From the NCBI GenBank assembly GCA_019914945.1, contig CM034100.1:17495096-17559095 (forward strand): a DNA stretch of 64,000 bases, given 5' to 3'. Below, one piece after another: positions 48,518 to 61,032 of this stretch. The notes beneath the pieces are model-generated. The model searched no databases. It worked only from the letters and a program-made list of their open reading frames with translations, and had not been told where the DNA came from. A program made the position numbers and the translations under genes. The stretch's first letter is position 1, and each line of letters opens with the position of its first letter. The DNA is from Typha latifolia. Taxonomy: Eukaryota > Streptophyta > Magnoliopsida > Poales > Typhaceae.

Positions 48518-51500
48518 TTAAACATTACTTGCTGATGCTTGAGGAGAACCAAGCAAGAATCTGAATACATCGCTTAGCGAAATAATTCCCTCTACACGCT
48601 TGCTTCCAGCTTCCACAATGACAAGACGCCGAACACCTAAATCAAGAAAGAGGTCCCTCTCAAGAATGACTTACAAACAAAGGAAGATAAAGTGTACTAG
48701 AGAAAATATATTACCAGGATTTGATAAGCGCTCCATTACTTTATGCAGTGGATCAGAACGAAGACACATTTGGCACCGTAGACCATTGAAGAACCCATAT
48801 GGTGAATTTGCATCTTGTCCAAGTTGTAGAGCCTGGTTTTAGTTCAAAGAGAAACACTGAGAACCTAGAGTTGTCATCTTTGGCTGAAATGCTAGTGATT
48901 CTAACTGATTCTTCACTAAATAAATATACGGAGGAAAAGATCCAATTTTTCTCATTATCCCATATATGGCTTGGATTTGGATAGCTGATTGCTCAGCTTT
49001 AGCTCAGTTTGATTGAAAAGCCAAGAAAAAGCTTGAGAAACGGATTTCAGCAATGCTACTCACACCGGAGATCAACAACAATGAAGTCTCTAGTTCAAAG
49101 TTCAAATTATTTGGGGTCAGATATATGGATCATTTTCCTCTATTAAGCTCTCTTTAAGGGCAAAGGCATGGGACATTTAAATAATCACAATTTACCTACC
49201 TACCTAAACCTTCAATTCATCCAAAATAGCAGCAACATGATAGGCTGGCAACAGATATGAACTTGGCATGCAATCCCATAGTAGAGATTTCCAATGACTA
49301 GACTCAGCAAATTCACAGACATACTTATGCCCTATAATGATAGACTCCCTAGAAGAGGAATAAGCTTCTAAATAATTTTGCAAATCTTATGAACAAAAAA
49401 GCGTATTCTACTTGGCATGTTACTATAAACAGAAAAACTAATGCACTAGAGTCAAGAAAAACTAGCACACTAAAATGGCATTTCGTTTCCTTGTGTCATG
49501 TGTCAGCTGACTTAACTGCTAGCAACAAATGGTACTACTCGATATTGCCCAAGACAGGCAGCATACCATATGACACATGACACAGGCAGCATACCATATG
49601 ACACATGACACAGGCAGTATACCATAAGACCCAGCTCACATCACACATACATCTACTGAAAGAAAATTTAGGTTTTGGAAGAGTGGAAGGATGAAAAGTT
49701 GAAATAAAAGATGCCCCTATATGAGGCTACAGTTTTTCATAGCAAGATATACACTACACATGATAAATATGTAGGCCAGAGACCTTGATATTCTCAGATG
49801 AATGATTTTACTCTGAGAATCTAATGTAGAACCAAGAAGCCAATACCTGATGAATACTGATTTGATCAAGGTGGATCTGCGCATAAGCTCTGTCTTTAGC
49901 CAAAGCAGTGATGTCACTGTCAGCAGAATGGCAGTAAAATTTTAAAAACAATGAATGGAAAATATTTCAGTTCCATTATAGAATAAATCAAGATGCAACA
50001 TACCTTCTAGAATACACATCCAGCAATGAGTCATTTTCATCAACTATTGGTATTGAACTAACTTGAGCTGTAGACAACCAAGACAGTAAACTAAGACCAA
50101 GAAACAAGGTGGCAAAAATATACATAATAACAATTACAAGAGATATTCTTTTAAAAAGGTTATAGATGCAACGTTAAGAACCCATTCATCGCACACACCA
50201 AAAATCAAACTGATCCAACAGGAAACTCAAAAGAACATCCTTAAACAAATCAGTCACATGAACATGGGTGTCTCATTTCACTACCTGTTGCAGGTGAGAC
50301 TCATCTCGAATTACAATTCAGTAGGAAAGATATAAAATGTGTGCATTTTTTATAATTTACAAAGAAGGCAAAGCCATGGAATACTAGCAAGTCTTCACTG
50401 TAGACCATTAAAAAAAGCAACTCACAACTTTCAAATGATGTTGCATCCTCCAAGAGAGAAGCGTGTGCTTGATTGATTAATCACCAATTCTAAACTATCA
50501 ACAAAAAGCAGGAACAAACTAAAGTTTGTTAATATATTAAGTGTAGGCATACTAGTTGACCCTCCACCACATAACATAGTACATTGAAATTTTCTTTGAA
50601 TTTTACTTCTCCACACTAACAATCTTCATTTCAGCATAATAGCAAATTAACCACTTCCGCAAGTACTTAAGGCATAAATATTACCATAACTCCTGTACTT
50701 ATTTTTTTTTTCAAAAAAACTGCTACTTGCATTAATTTGTTTCATGCAAAATAATAGGTATTTCTCTCTGCTAAAATCTTACTCATGATCATCAGCTATT
50801 AAATTTATTTATGTACACAAATTGAGATTTCACACCAAAAAATGATAACTAAATCTAATTCACAAAATTTATTCGCAATTGATGCACATACTGGATTGAA
50901 GAGCTCACCTTGGACTAATAGAGATAAGGCAGCGCTAAGTGATGCATTTGGTCTCAGCATAGCTAGTGGCCTTCCACCATGTTCCCCAATTCTTGGTACC
51001 CATGTTCCCAAAGGAATGTTGCATATTGGTTGTTGAAGAATGGGCAATGAACTATAGGAGTGCCTGAAGTACCGGCAGATACCTAAAAGTGTACAACTGT
51101 GGCAATTCAGTGCTCATAGTTGTGTCATAAAAAGAATAACACCAGTGCCGATTTAACTAGGCAAGCTAGAGAGTAACAGTACTTACATTTCAGTATTCCT
51201 GACAGAGTTCCAAGATGAAGCAACTGGGGAAACGAGCCATCATGTGATGAATGAATGATTGGGATTGTCGCTACCTCATTCTGCAGAATCTTCATCGCTA
51301 TGTCCTTCAATGAATCATAGGGTCCAGCCTGCATGAGCGGGAAAATATTTCTATGTTGACTTCAAGATGAACTTTTTGGTATATTTAGTTTGAAGATAAC
51401 CAGACAGGTAAACTAGAGAAGAAAACTAAAGGTCAAGACAACTCAAATTAAACAAATTAAAAAATCTACATAACAATAAATAAATAAATAAATAATGCAA

Positions 51501-54500
51501 GTATAAATTAGAATCAGTAACCCACAAACTTGAAAACTTACAAATGTGAAAATACTCAAAACTAGCATGAAAAGGTAAAAAAAAATTCTGACTCACATGT
51601 GACTCACATGTAACTCTTAATTAATAACTGTAAAAGCACTTGCCTAGCATGACAAAATCATATTCAGTGACAACTGTCTCTCAACCCAGTTCAAACAAAT
51701 AATGACAATTTTAAGTCAAGCATAAAAAGACCAAAAGATGGGTGAGCACAATAGCAAACATTTTGAAATGCCATACATAGGAAACAAGATCCAACTCCAG
51801 ATAGAACTAAATGGATTTTCTAAGTGAATGATCATATCACTAAGCTTCCTAGAAAGTATCTACTCACAATAATGAAGAAAAGACACGACCATCCAATGTT
51901 TGGTCATTTAAACTCACCAGTTCCATGGCATCATAGAGGCATAGAGAAAAGTATGATGCCTTATAGGTCAAGGAAAAAAGTAATTACACAATATAGAGAT
52001 TTCCCTATAAAGAGAGGAAAGTATAAAAACCACAAAGGTGAGCCAATCAGAACTTACATGAATTAGATTCATGTGGTGCGCTAACCCATGAGGATTTATC
52101 TGTCTGCTAAGTTGTTGTTTTGCCTCTTTCCAAGCAGTTATTGTATGGGTTTCAAGCTCTTCCTCAGTAAGATGTGACCCATGATTAGCAAGCTGTAATG
52201 AGATTACGACAATCTTCTAATCATATGCATATAAAAATGAAATGAAAATGTTGTGAAGATGGCAGAAGAAGAACATAGGATGATTTTCCTTTGTCAAAGA
52301 TCGTTCATTCAGATGTATGAAGACAATGCACAATTCACATAAACCTATTAGCATGATTAGGTTAACGACACCAAAAAAATTATTCTGGAAGATTAACTGT
52401 ACAAGATTTGATTGAGAAATAGATAAAAACTTATAATACCTCTTTCAATATCAAAATGAAATCGAGTGCACTGAGTACTCCAACAAATTGGCCCCTGTAA
52501 GAATCCCATAAGGGAGCCACAGGAATCCCCTGTAAACATATACACCTTAGAAAATATGCTAATCAAGTTATAACCAGAACACTTCTTGAATAAAAAAATA
52601 ATTTTTGCATACAGTTCTTAGTAAAATATAATCTCTCTAGCTGAAATTAAGGTGACTAGTGCACTACAACGTATAAGTAGGAACTTGAAGATAACGATTT
52701 TGAGTCAAAGAATACAATTCAAAGAAACGCTCTACTTCAACAATTCCAGATTTTAGGTAAAATTAAAGTGGCATAAGAAGAAATTGCATATTGAAAATAC
52801 TTCCCGAAAATCAGATCCAGATAGTATTGATATGCATGTACATCAAATAGTTACACGAAAGAAAATTTCCAATAGAACATATAACGGGTATCTTGGAGAG
52901 CTGTATTTATCAGGCTATGATGTGAACCTAAAGAAGGACCGCAATTCTCAGGTCATTATTTTTATCTTTCAACTTTCCAGATCATGGTATGCAAGTGTCA
53001 ACCTAATGTGTAGTATTACCTAAAAGATTTTATGTAGTCTTGTAGGTCAACATTATACTCTCTTCATATCAATCAGGATATACAAATTATCAGTGAAAGC
53101 TTGTTGAGAATGTTTTTCCATTAATTCATCATAACTATTCAACTGAAAAATAAATGTTTGTCAGAAAACTGCATAAAATTATAATACAACTTATCAAGGT
53201 AATCCACCAAAAATAGAAAATGAAAAGTATCATTCACTTAAACAGAGCAGAATAAAACTTCCCTAAACTTATCATGTTAAAGTCATGTCAAAGGTAAGGA
53301 AGAAGGAACATGAAACTCGCTATCAAGTTTAGCCTCACAGAGTTTTGAGTACCTGCTCATAAAGGATGTGAAATGCTTGTTTAACGGGCATATTGGCATC
53401 AAGGGCAATGACCTGAACCACAATATGCTCTCAATCAAAAACTTAAACAGTAAACTGACAGCAACCACAAAGAAATTGCAAGATAAATGAACTATGAAGA
53501 TACTAGAAAGAGCTACTTCGAGAAAAGGCAAACTACAACACCTTTCCAGAATCTGGAAGCAATTCATATGCAGTGTGCTCTGACAAGAATGTTGAAATTC
53601 GTTGAAAGGAGATTGTCATTTCACCCTCTGAAATTCTAAGATTTGTCTCCTGCAGGGACCCACCTGATACAGTGACCTGCTTTGATATAACAGAAATGGA
53701 AACACAGACAAAATCAAGATGATGAATTTAAAATTGTTAATCTCAATGAACTGGTAAATTTGATATGCATGAAGAAATTATATGTATTAAACTATTAATA
53801 GGATTGAGAGCCTTTGATTATGGAAACGCAAGCAGCAATTCCCAGTGCACCTTGATAAGCAGCAATAGAATCACTCTTAATTATGATTACTTGATTACCA
53901 CACTGATGCAAGAAAGGCTTCTTACTCACCAAATCACTGCACTTTTACTCTCTAGTCTATACTAATAATGTGTTCTATAAATTTTAAGAATGATAATAAT
54001 TACAAGAATCCTACTGATCAGATCAACAACTGCAGATATTCTTTTGCTTTAAAGTTGAAAATAACTTGGATAAACAGATCCAGTTCCCAATCTAAGCCAG
54101 ATTAAATTAAAGAGGATAAAGGAAATTGGCAATATTCAAAGCGGGATTGTAAAGACGCAACCTACCACTCGTTCAAAGTTTTCACTATCTACATCCATGT
54201 TCATTCTGTTTCCAGTGGTCTCAGGGCTCAAGATTGCAGGTACAGAATTAGGCTCCCGTGTAAGAAGCAAAGTGTTCACAATCCCATAGTTTCCTGACAC
54301 ATAAGGTTGCCGCTCGTCGTGCTTCCATTCCCCATCAACATAGAACTTGTACTGCATGAGGCATGGTGATAATTAGCCAAAGATCTAAAGATTCAGAAGG
54401 AATAGCAGAAGCACCCAAGATTAAAGAAAAAAAATGTACAATGACCAACATAATAACATGACAGGATTTCTCAAAGGAATACGTCGGAAGAAACTAGAAA

Positions 54501-56749
54501 ATGGTGCAGAAATCCAATATAATGTTGCAATAAAGGATGCACATGTACGGTTCTCCCTAGTGCATGCTTGAAGAAACATTTTGATCAAATTCAAACCTAA
54601 TCACCCAAGATTATGTTGCAATGAAGTATGCACATGTAAGCTTCTGCCTATGCATGTTTGAAGAAAGATTCTAAAATCAAATTCAAATCTAAGCACATCA
54701 TTTATGTTGAATAATGATACTTCTCAATCCAACTAAAGTAGCAAGACAAATTACAAAAATATATCCAAGTAAAAACCAAAGAAAAAGCTATCAAGAAACC
54801 TCTTCCAAACCCTCAAAAAGATATAAACTTAATATATCTTGTACATGGAAAATATACTATATTAACATACAAGAACATGACGAAGATACCAGCCTACCAC
54901 ACATAAGAGCCGGTCATAAGCTAACCTGATGACTACCAGGCGTCAAGCTGCAAATAGCCTGAAAAACGGTAGGACAACCCTCCACAGGAGACATCGGTAA
55001 ATGTTCACTCCATCTAAAGAATGTGCAAAACAACAGTTTCAGTAGAATTGGTATTCATATTGAAAACAAAACATTCACAAAACTATGGATGTTAACAGCT
55101 GGCAGCATGATGAAAAATTATTTTACTCGTACTATTACAAAATATCAATAAAAAACCAATGGGCAATCTTTAGAATCAGTTAAAGGAAAGTCCTGTCAGA
55201 CTGGGGAATCGCTTCTGAGGCACAAAAAATAAATGAATGAACAAAAATGCAAATTAATAAAAATAATGAAAGATCTTATAAAAATATATATATAAGAAAA
55301 GAGAGCATGGGTTTCTGAGCATTTTGGTTCACTACAAGTCTAGAATATTTTGTAGCTTCTTTTTATGCATATACTACTACATATGAGGTATTCCATCATC
55401 TGTTACAGTATAACAGAATATAAAATATACATTGAGAAAGAAAACATATTCACAATATAAGATAAGGTGATTATACAAAAATATGCCATCACATGTTATT
55501 ATATCATCTAAATATGCTGCGGTCAATTATACTATTTAAATATGGCATATCAAATGTAATATAGGTGTCGAGAGTTGCACGTATCTAATCAAAATATATA
55601 AGAGTAATGTCTTTGATCATTCACTATCTCAAATTGAGGTAAGCATATATATATAATGTAGAAATAATTGACAAAAATTAAAAAAGCAAGTTAAGTGTCC
55701 ATCATGAAGGTAGGAATGCCCAAAAAGTAAAAACTGTAAACCATCGACTTCATATTTGTACGGATGATGGACACAATTTTTTTTGTCATATTTTGCCCAG
55801 GTAATTGAATGGGTTAAAATATTTACTTTCATTAAACACGTAAAAGTTTTAGCACTGAAATCCTATGAATCCTATTTAAATCTAAAAAAGGAGATAATCT
55901 CAAGAGAAATTCTGGATATTTTGCATTCCTTTTTAACAAGGATAAAGAAAAGCATACCAATATGAAATAACTTCAAATCAAGCTCATTGAGCTTGGGGTA
56001 ACTCACTTCTGCCAAAATCACCAAAATAAGAGGACCCAAATGGTGGCATCTTGGAAAAACTTCTAGGCAACTTATCATTGGTTTCACTATAAACTGATTC
56101 ATTTTGACCAAAACATTATGGTCAATCCTAAAATGCCAATTCTTGTTAATATTGTTGCCTATTGAGAGAATGTATGCAATAGAATGAAGCAGATATAGTC
56201 ATACACATTATCTTTATGTGCCTAGAAAGGCTAGAATATAGATATACATAAATATTAATCCCATATTCCTACAAATATTGCTTAGTTTTAAGTTTGTCAT
56301 TGCTTTACACCGAGTCCCATAACACATGCTTCCCCTTACTGACATTTCAAAGATACTTTCACGAAATTTCATATTGTCATGCCTACCTGAAACAATTTCT
56401 AGGAGCAGTAAGGAAACAATCAGCTAAAAAACAATATCCCGGCAAAATACAGCTCAAATTTCATCTGTTACATTGTTTGAAAAGGAGGAAAGGAACAGCA
56501 ATTTATCTTGCAGCAGAATTATAGATAAGGCAAACTACAAACATATAAAACATACTTATTGCCAAAAAAAAAAGGGAAAAAAAGGAGGAAATAAAAACAG
56601 ATTTATGAGAACACCGTATCAAACCTTGTGAATGACCCAGTGAGAAAGACTCTTCTCCCTCCATAAGGCCACACAAATCGCGTCGGAATCAGCGCCCCTC
56701 CTGGAGCTCCACTTGTGTCCTGAGAAGGATCCATCCCAAACGAAAACAT
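48518..56749 (-). CDS. SNF4: SNF4-like protein, SnRK1 beta-gamma subunit
   Basis: Thirteen exons, right to left: 56749-56625, 55013-54926, 54351-54166, 53676-53542, 53412-53353, 52529-52440, 52192-52058, 51328-51187, 51082-50909, 50067-50004, 49916-49847, 48832-48715 and 48636-48518 (TAA); 501 residues, all GT-AG. The N-terminus is an AMPK-type glycogen-binding CBM48 domain ([42 protein letters not shown]). CBS motifs follow ([79 protein letters not shown]). This CBM-plus-CBS fusion is the plant-specific betagamma subunit of the SnRK1 energy-sensing kinase. A leader intron is likely, from a GTGAGT donor near 57169 to an acceptor near 56815. The gene appears intact and of normal length. Confidence 0.95.
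49493..49632. repeat. 28-bp tandem repeat with inverted arm, SNF4 intron
   Basis: A 28-bp unit starting caggcagcataccatatgac begins at 49555, 49583 and 49611; the third copy is partial and diverged. Each full copy ends in TGACACATGACACA. The reverse complement, TGTGTCATGTGTCA, occurs at 49493-49506, so the locus can fold into a hairpin with a perfect 14-bp stem and two alternative right arms. It lies in the intron between exons 11 and 12. Confidence 0.8.
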
Positions 56750-57772
56750 TTTCCAACTCTTTCAAGAAATCTATCCGGCCAACAAATACCCGTGAATCCT
56801 CTCCTGCTATTACCAACTTCCTTCTATCCCACGCAAAAACCAAAAACAAAAAAAAAAACAAAAAAAAAAACAAACCTCTCTTTTAGCTTCCTCCTGCGAC
56901 GGGATCCTCCACCGGTTCGCAGAGGACCCCTCAGCAATCAAGCATTCAGAGCCAAAAGATCCGTAGACACAAACCGGTGCATCGATTCACCGAGAAGTAA
57001 CCCTAAAAGCCCAACCTTGCTCACAAAATCCACACTTTTCAACCAAATCTTAAACAAAAAAGAATCCAATTTCTACAAATCCAGTTTCTCCCAATAAAAA
57101 TCCCTCGATTCCAATCCGAACCGAAACACGAAAATGAAAAAAAAAAAAAAACCCTAGGAACTCACTAAAATCTAGTAGTCGCACAGCCCCTAGCGATAAG
57201 GAGATGACGGAACCCTAATATTTCTCGAGAAAGCTCAAAGCGAGTGCAAGACGCGAGCGAGATTGGAGGAGAGATAGAGACGAAAGGAGAGCGAGGAAGA
57301 AAAATATAATGATTGACGAAGAAAAGGATAATATTTCCGTATTCGTATTCGATCGACCTTGGTTTATTTTATCGAAGAGAGGAAGGAATAAATCGGAGAG
57401 GAGCTCGGGGGCACGTCGGGAAGATCAGGGCCGTCCGGTGCCCGATCGGGCGGTGGACAGTGTTAAGCGGGCCCCACGAACTCATCGCACGAATCAGCTG
57501 CTTCGTCGTGTACAGCGTCGAGTGACGTGGCGAAGGAGTTTGGTGGGAAAGTGCGAATATAAGGTGGGGCCCAGAAGGCCCGATAAGATATCAGGTCGGA
57601 TCGGATTCAATGTCCAGCCCAAACCCAATATGTGAGCGGAAGGCGGATCCGGGTGTGGATCGGTATATATAACATAATCATTATTTTATTTATATATATA
57701 TAAAACACGAAAACTAGCACTCCCAGAATTTTTTTTAAGCGTATGGTAAGCTTCGATATACACATCGTCTAA
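56750..57772. other. SNF4-like 5' UTR, leader intron and promoter
   Basis: A-rich tracts (T-rich on the gene strand) near 56845-56870 could be the polypyrimidine tract of a leader intron. A GTGAGT donor on the minus strand lies near 57169. The first UTR exon may extend to about 57300. Upstream of that is GC-richer promoter DNA. The 101- to 108-codon open frames on the plus strand here show no domain. Confidence 0.5.
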
Positions 57773-57788
57773 ATATAACTCATATCTT
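57773..57788 (+). repeat. Target duplication of LINE copy 3, left
   Basis: The 16-base sequence atataactcatatctt directly left of the LINE 3 junction; an identical copy is at 58278-58293. Confidence 0.85.
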
Positions 57789-58244
57789 GGAGGGGCAGGA
57801 GCTGTAATAAGGGTCGCGAACGATACCTTGGTAGCGGCAGCGTGGGAATCGTCCGTCGGTGAGTCGTCGCTACAAACCGAGGGGCACGCCCTCCGGTTGG
57901 GACTGCGACTTGCTACGGGCTACGCCAAGGTGGAGGTCGAATCTGACTCATTGGAGTTAGTTCGAATCATGCAAAAAAGAGTCAGTTGTCCGTGGAAAGT
58001 TAGAGGATTAGTTGCTGAGTGCGTCGCGTTACTCAGCTCTTTTGTAAATTGTCGCCTGAGTTATGTAAGGCGAGAGGGGAACAAAGTGACCGACTGGGCG
58101 GCCAAATGTGGAAAGCGGGGTCAGAGGTCTGTTAGGCTTGGGCCGATAGACCCTCTCCCCTTGGAATTATGTAACCTCATTTTGGAGGAGCCCGTTATCC
58201 CGACATGAGGATAGGTCAGCCTAATATAGCTAGCTATTAAAAAA

Positions 58245-58260
<16 letters not shown>
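57789..58260 (+). mobile_element. LINE copy 3: 5'-truncated, RNase H domain plus poly(A)
   Basis: A 472-base LINE end. One uninterrupted frame runs from the 5' junction (GAGAVIRVANDTLVAAAWE) to TGA 58206-58208. It contains RNase H acidic residues in TEGHALRLGL (Glu), VEVESDSLEL (Asp) and REGNKVTDWAAK (Asp), then PLELCNL. The first catalytic Asp lies beyond the truncation. A poly(A) run follows at 58239-58260. Target copies of 16 bases (atataactcatatctt) flank it at 57773-57788 and 58278-58293, with an extra TA run between the poly(A) and the right copy. It is the same element class as the LINEs at 41-47 kb, but clearly a different copy. Confidence 0.88.
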
Positions 58261-58277
<17 letters not shown>

Positions 58278-58278
<1 letters not shown>

Positions 58279-58293
58279 TATAACTCATATCTT
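58278..58293 (+). repeat. Target duplication of LINE copy 3, right
   Basis: The second copy of atataactcatatctt. It is separated from the end of the poly(A) run by ~17 bases of TA repeat that are absent on the left side, so the TA run probably expanded after insertion. Confidence 0.8.
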
Positions 58294-61032
58294 AGATAAA
58301 TCGTTCTAAATATAAATCACTAAACTAGAAAATTAGCTTATATATAAATGGACTCTCCTAAGATACAGCAATTTACATAGATCTGACGTAATAAAACTCA
58401 CGTAGATTTATGTTTAAAATTTAAAATAAATTAGACACGTGGAAAAAGAAAACGGCAGCAGAATTAAAATAACCAAAAAAAAGTCCCATATAGATGTAAA
58501 GATATGTGCTAAAATAATGAGGTAAGTATCAATTACCAAAGTTCTTTTTTTTTTTTTTTTTTTTTGAAAGCCAATTACCAAAGTTCTCGAGAAAGACAAT
58601 TAATTCTTCAAAGTTTGGTAAAGAAGACCATGTCCATATGAACGTAAAAGGCATGCATGCATTATTATATACTGCATCTCTACTCTATGGGCTAACGACC
58701 GCGTACCCATCCACTTTTGGATGTAGAATTGAAAAGTAGCGTGTTATTTAGGACTCCTCCTAGAATATATATTTCTCTTCTCAAAATATATATTTTTTTA
58801 AAATTATTATTACAATGTTTACTTGTATTTTAAAGTAGAATAAAATAATTATCTTTTATATGATATAAAGTTAAACAAAAAAATAATAAGAAAATTATAT
58901 TTTGTTTCAAGTATATTAATGATATATATTTTAAGGATAAATCAGTAATTATTAATATTTAATTGTTAATTCTAAAATAAGGAGTAGTATTTATATTAAG
59001 AAAAAAAATTAATTTTGAAGTGAACTGGGGCTTAGTGTGACGGCAATATTAACCACTATCTATCATATGGTGGTAGATTTAAATAATGAGAGTAGGTCAT
59101 AGAAAACTAAGGATAAAAGCCTCATAATGTTAAGCATTGAAAGGAAAGGTACATTAAAGTATCCTTTTAACATGACATTCGGATGTCATGGATGCAGAAA
59201 TTTCTACAATCATAGCTATATGATGAATTTTTTTTATTTTTTTTTATTGCCAAAGTACTGCTATAGATTTTTTTTTAAATCAAACTACAACACTATCTAA
59301 ATTTATTTTAAAGCAACTATCATTTTTATCAGCTCAGCATCACATTCTAAATGACTTATATGTAAATCTCATTCCATCTCCCATTCATAAAATTATCTAA
59401 CTTTTCTTTATAATATTATTCGCTTAGTCAAAGAGCGGTTTATAATTTTTCTCCCTTTTTATTATAGTAAAATATTAATAAAAAATATTAAGAATTATTG
59501 GCTTAGCAGTAATTTTCTGCGCGTGAAGCTTAACAAACATAAAATACAATGATTTTTTTTTTGGATAAAAACTGGCTAAATAATTAGCCCATATTTCATA
59601 GTTTTTTCTTTTATTAAAAAAAAGATGTGAACGTAAATTGAACATGAATGTTAGATATAGATTGGATAAAGAGCTAATTCTCTGTAGATACAAAAGCATT
59701 TAGACCCACCAAGTTTTTAATCAATATAATAAAGTCTAGTTTAAACTTTAAGCTATGTACGTCGTCGAACTAAACGCTCAAACATCACGGAGACTTGCTC
59801 CACACGACCGTGCTACTCTTTCAAGTCAACTGTACTGTCGAACTATCAATCGAGTCGAGCCAAATTATCAAACAATTAAATAATTTTTTCATAATATTAT
59901 TTAAAGTTGGAGTTAAGCTATGACCTTTTTGTCACGGGGAATATAACTACTAACTCTAACGGTAGTAATTTATAAATAAAATTTAATACAAATGAAAAAA
60001 AGAGCGGCATATCACATTGGGATATTCCAGTATCCTGTTACTTAATTATTGAGCCGCCATGATCCACGTGGCGGATTCTCAAAGGCTCACGAACATAGCT
60101 TGCTACTTTGATGGATGCAGCTGATGAGAATGAACGGAGTCAATTAGTCAAAACACTTCACCAACTCGAGGCAAAGGACAGCCAAACCTACCACTCGCTT
60201 TCGATACTAATCCACAAGAATGACCGGCCCCGAAAATAACCGTTCTACCCCTCACACTAACCAGGAATAACTTTAATCCTAATGGCTACATTCGTCATTA
60301 TCCTCACGATAGCGGTCCCAATTTTGAGTCCAGTTGCTTGCGTTTGTCTACGTGCAATGTAAGTCTCGCACAATGAGGTACGCTGTATGGCCGCCGGCCC
60401 TTTCCCACTTCGCACGCCCGCCGCCTAATAGTGTATAAGACTCGCACCGTAATTGCCAGCCCATTCCCTGTCCTCCGACATCGCATCGCAACGAAAACCA
60501 CATCTCCTGTCTCCCTTATAACAGGAAATTCAGTACAGCCAGTGTGTCAATTTCCCATTGGTTCAAATATATAGACTAATTTATTTATTTTTAAGTAGAT
60601 ATTAAAGTATGGCCTCGGTTGTGTTTGTCCGTAAAAATAAAAATAAAAATGGATTTTAAATTATAGAAAGGAAGCGAGGAAAAAAAAAGTGTTTAATTAT
60701 TTTAATTCTCTCTCTTGTAAGAACGCTACAGCGAGGGAACGCGAAGAGGAGAGGAGAAGATCGCGGCGGAGGAAATCGTCGCGTGGTATCCGTCGTCTTG
60801 GCGATTTTGATCTCTTGCTTAGGGTTTCCTTTCTCGGATTCGATCCCAGCTCGACCGATCCACGGACCGCCGACCTCTCCGGTGCCGATCGCTGGGCGTA
60901 TATGATCGCCGGGATCCGCTGATAGCTGGAGGAGTTTAGGAATTCGATGTGGGAGTGGTTTGGTTTTGCTTCGTTTTGATTTGATCTGTGAGGCAGGGAA
61001 GAGTGGAGGAGCAGGTGGTAGGGAGGCATTGG
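58294..61032. other. Spacer and promoter of CW-domain gene
   Basis: AT-rich DNA with A/T homopolymers (e.g. T run at 58544-58565). From about 60300 it becomes GC-richer, and ~60690-61032 is the probable 5' UTR of the CW-type gene, including a GA-rich tract. No other gene is recognised. Confidence 0.5.

Noticed and set aside
52784..53023. 79-codon open frame within the SNF4 gene region
   Set aside because: It lies wholly inside an intron on the opposite strand, with no family resemblance.
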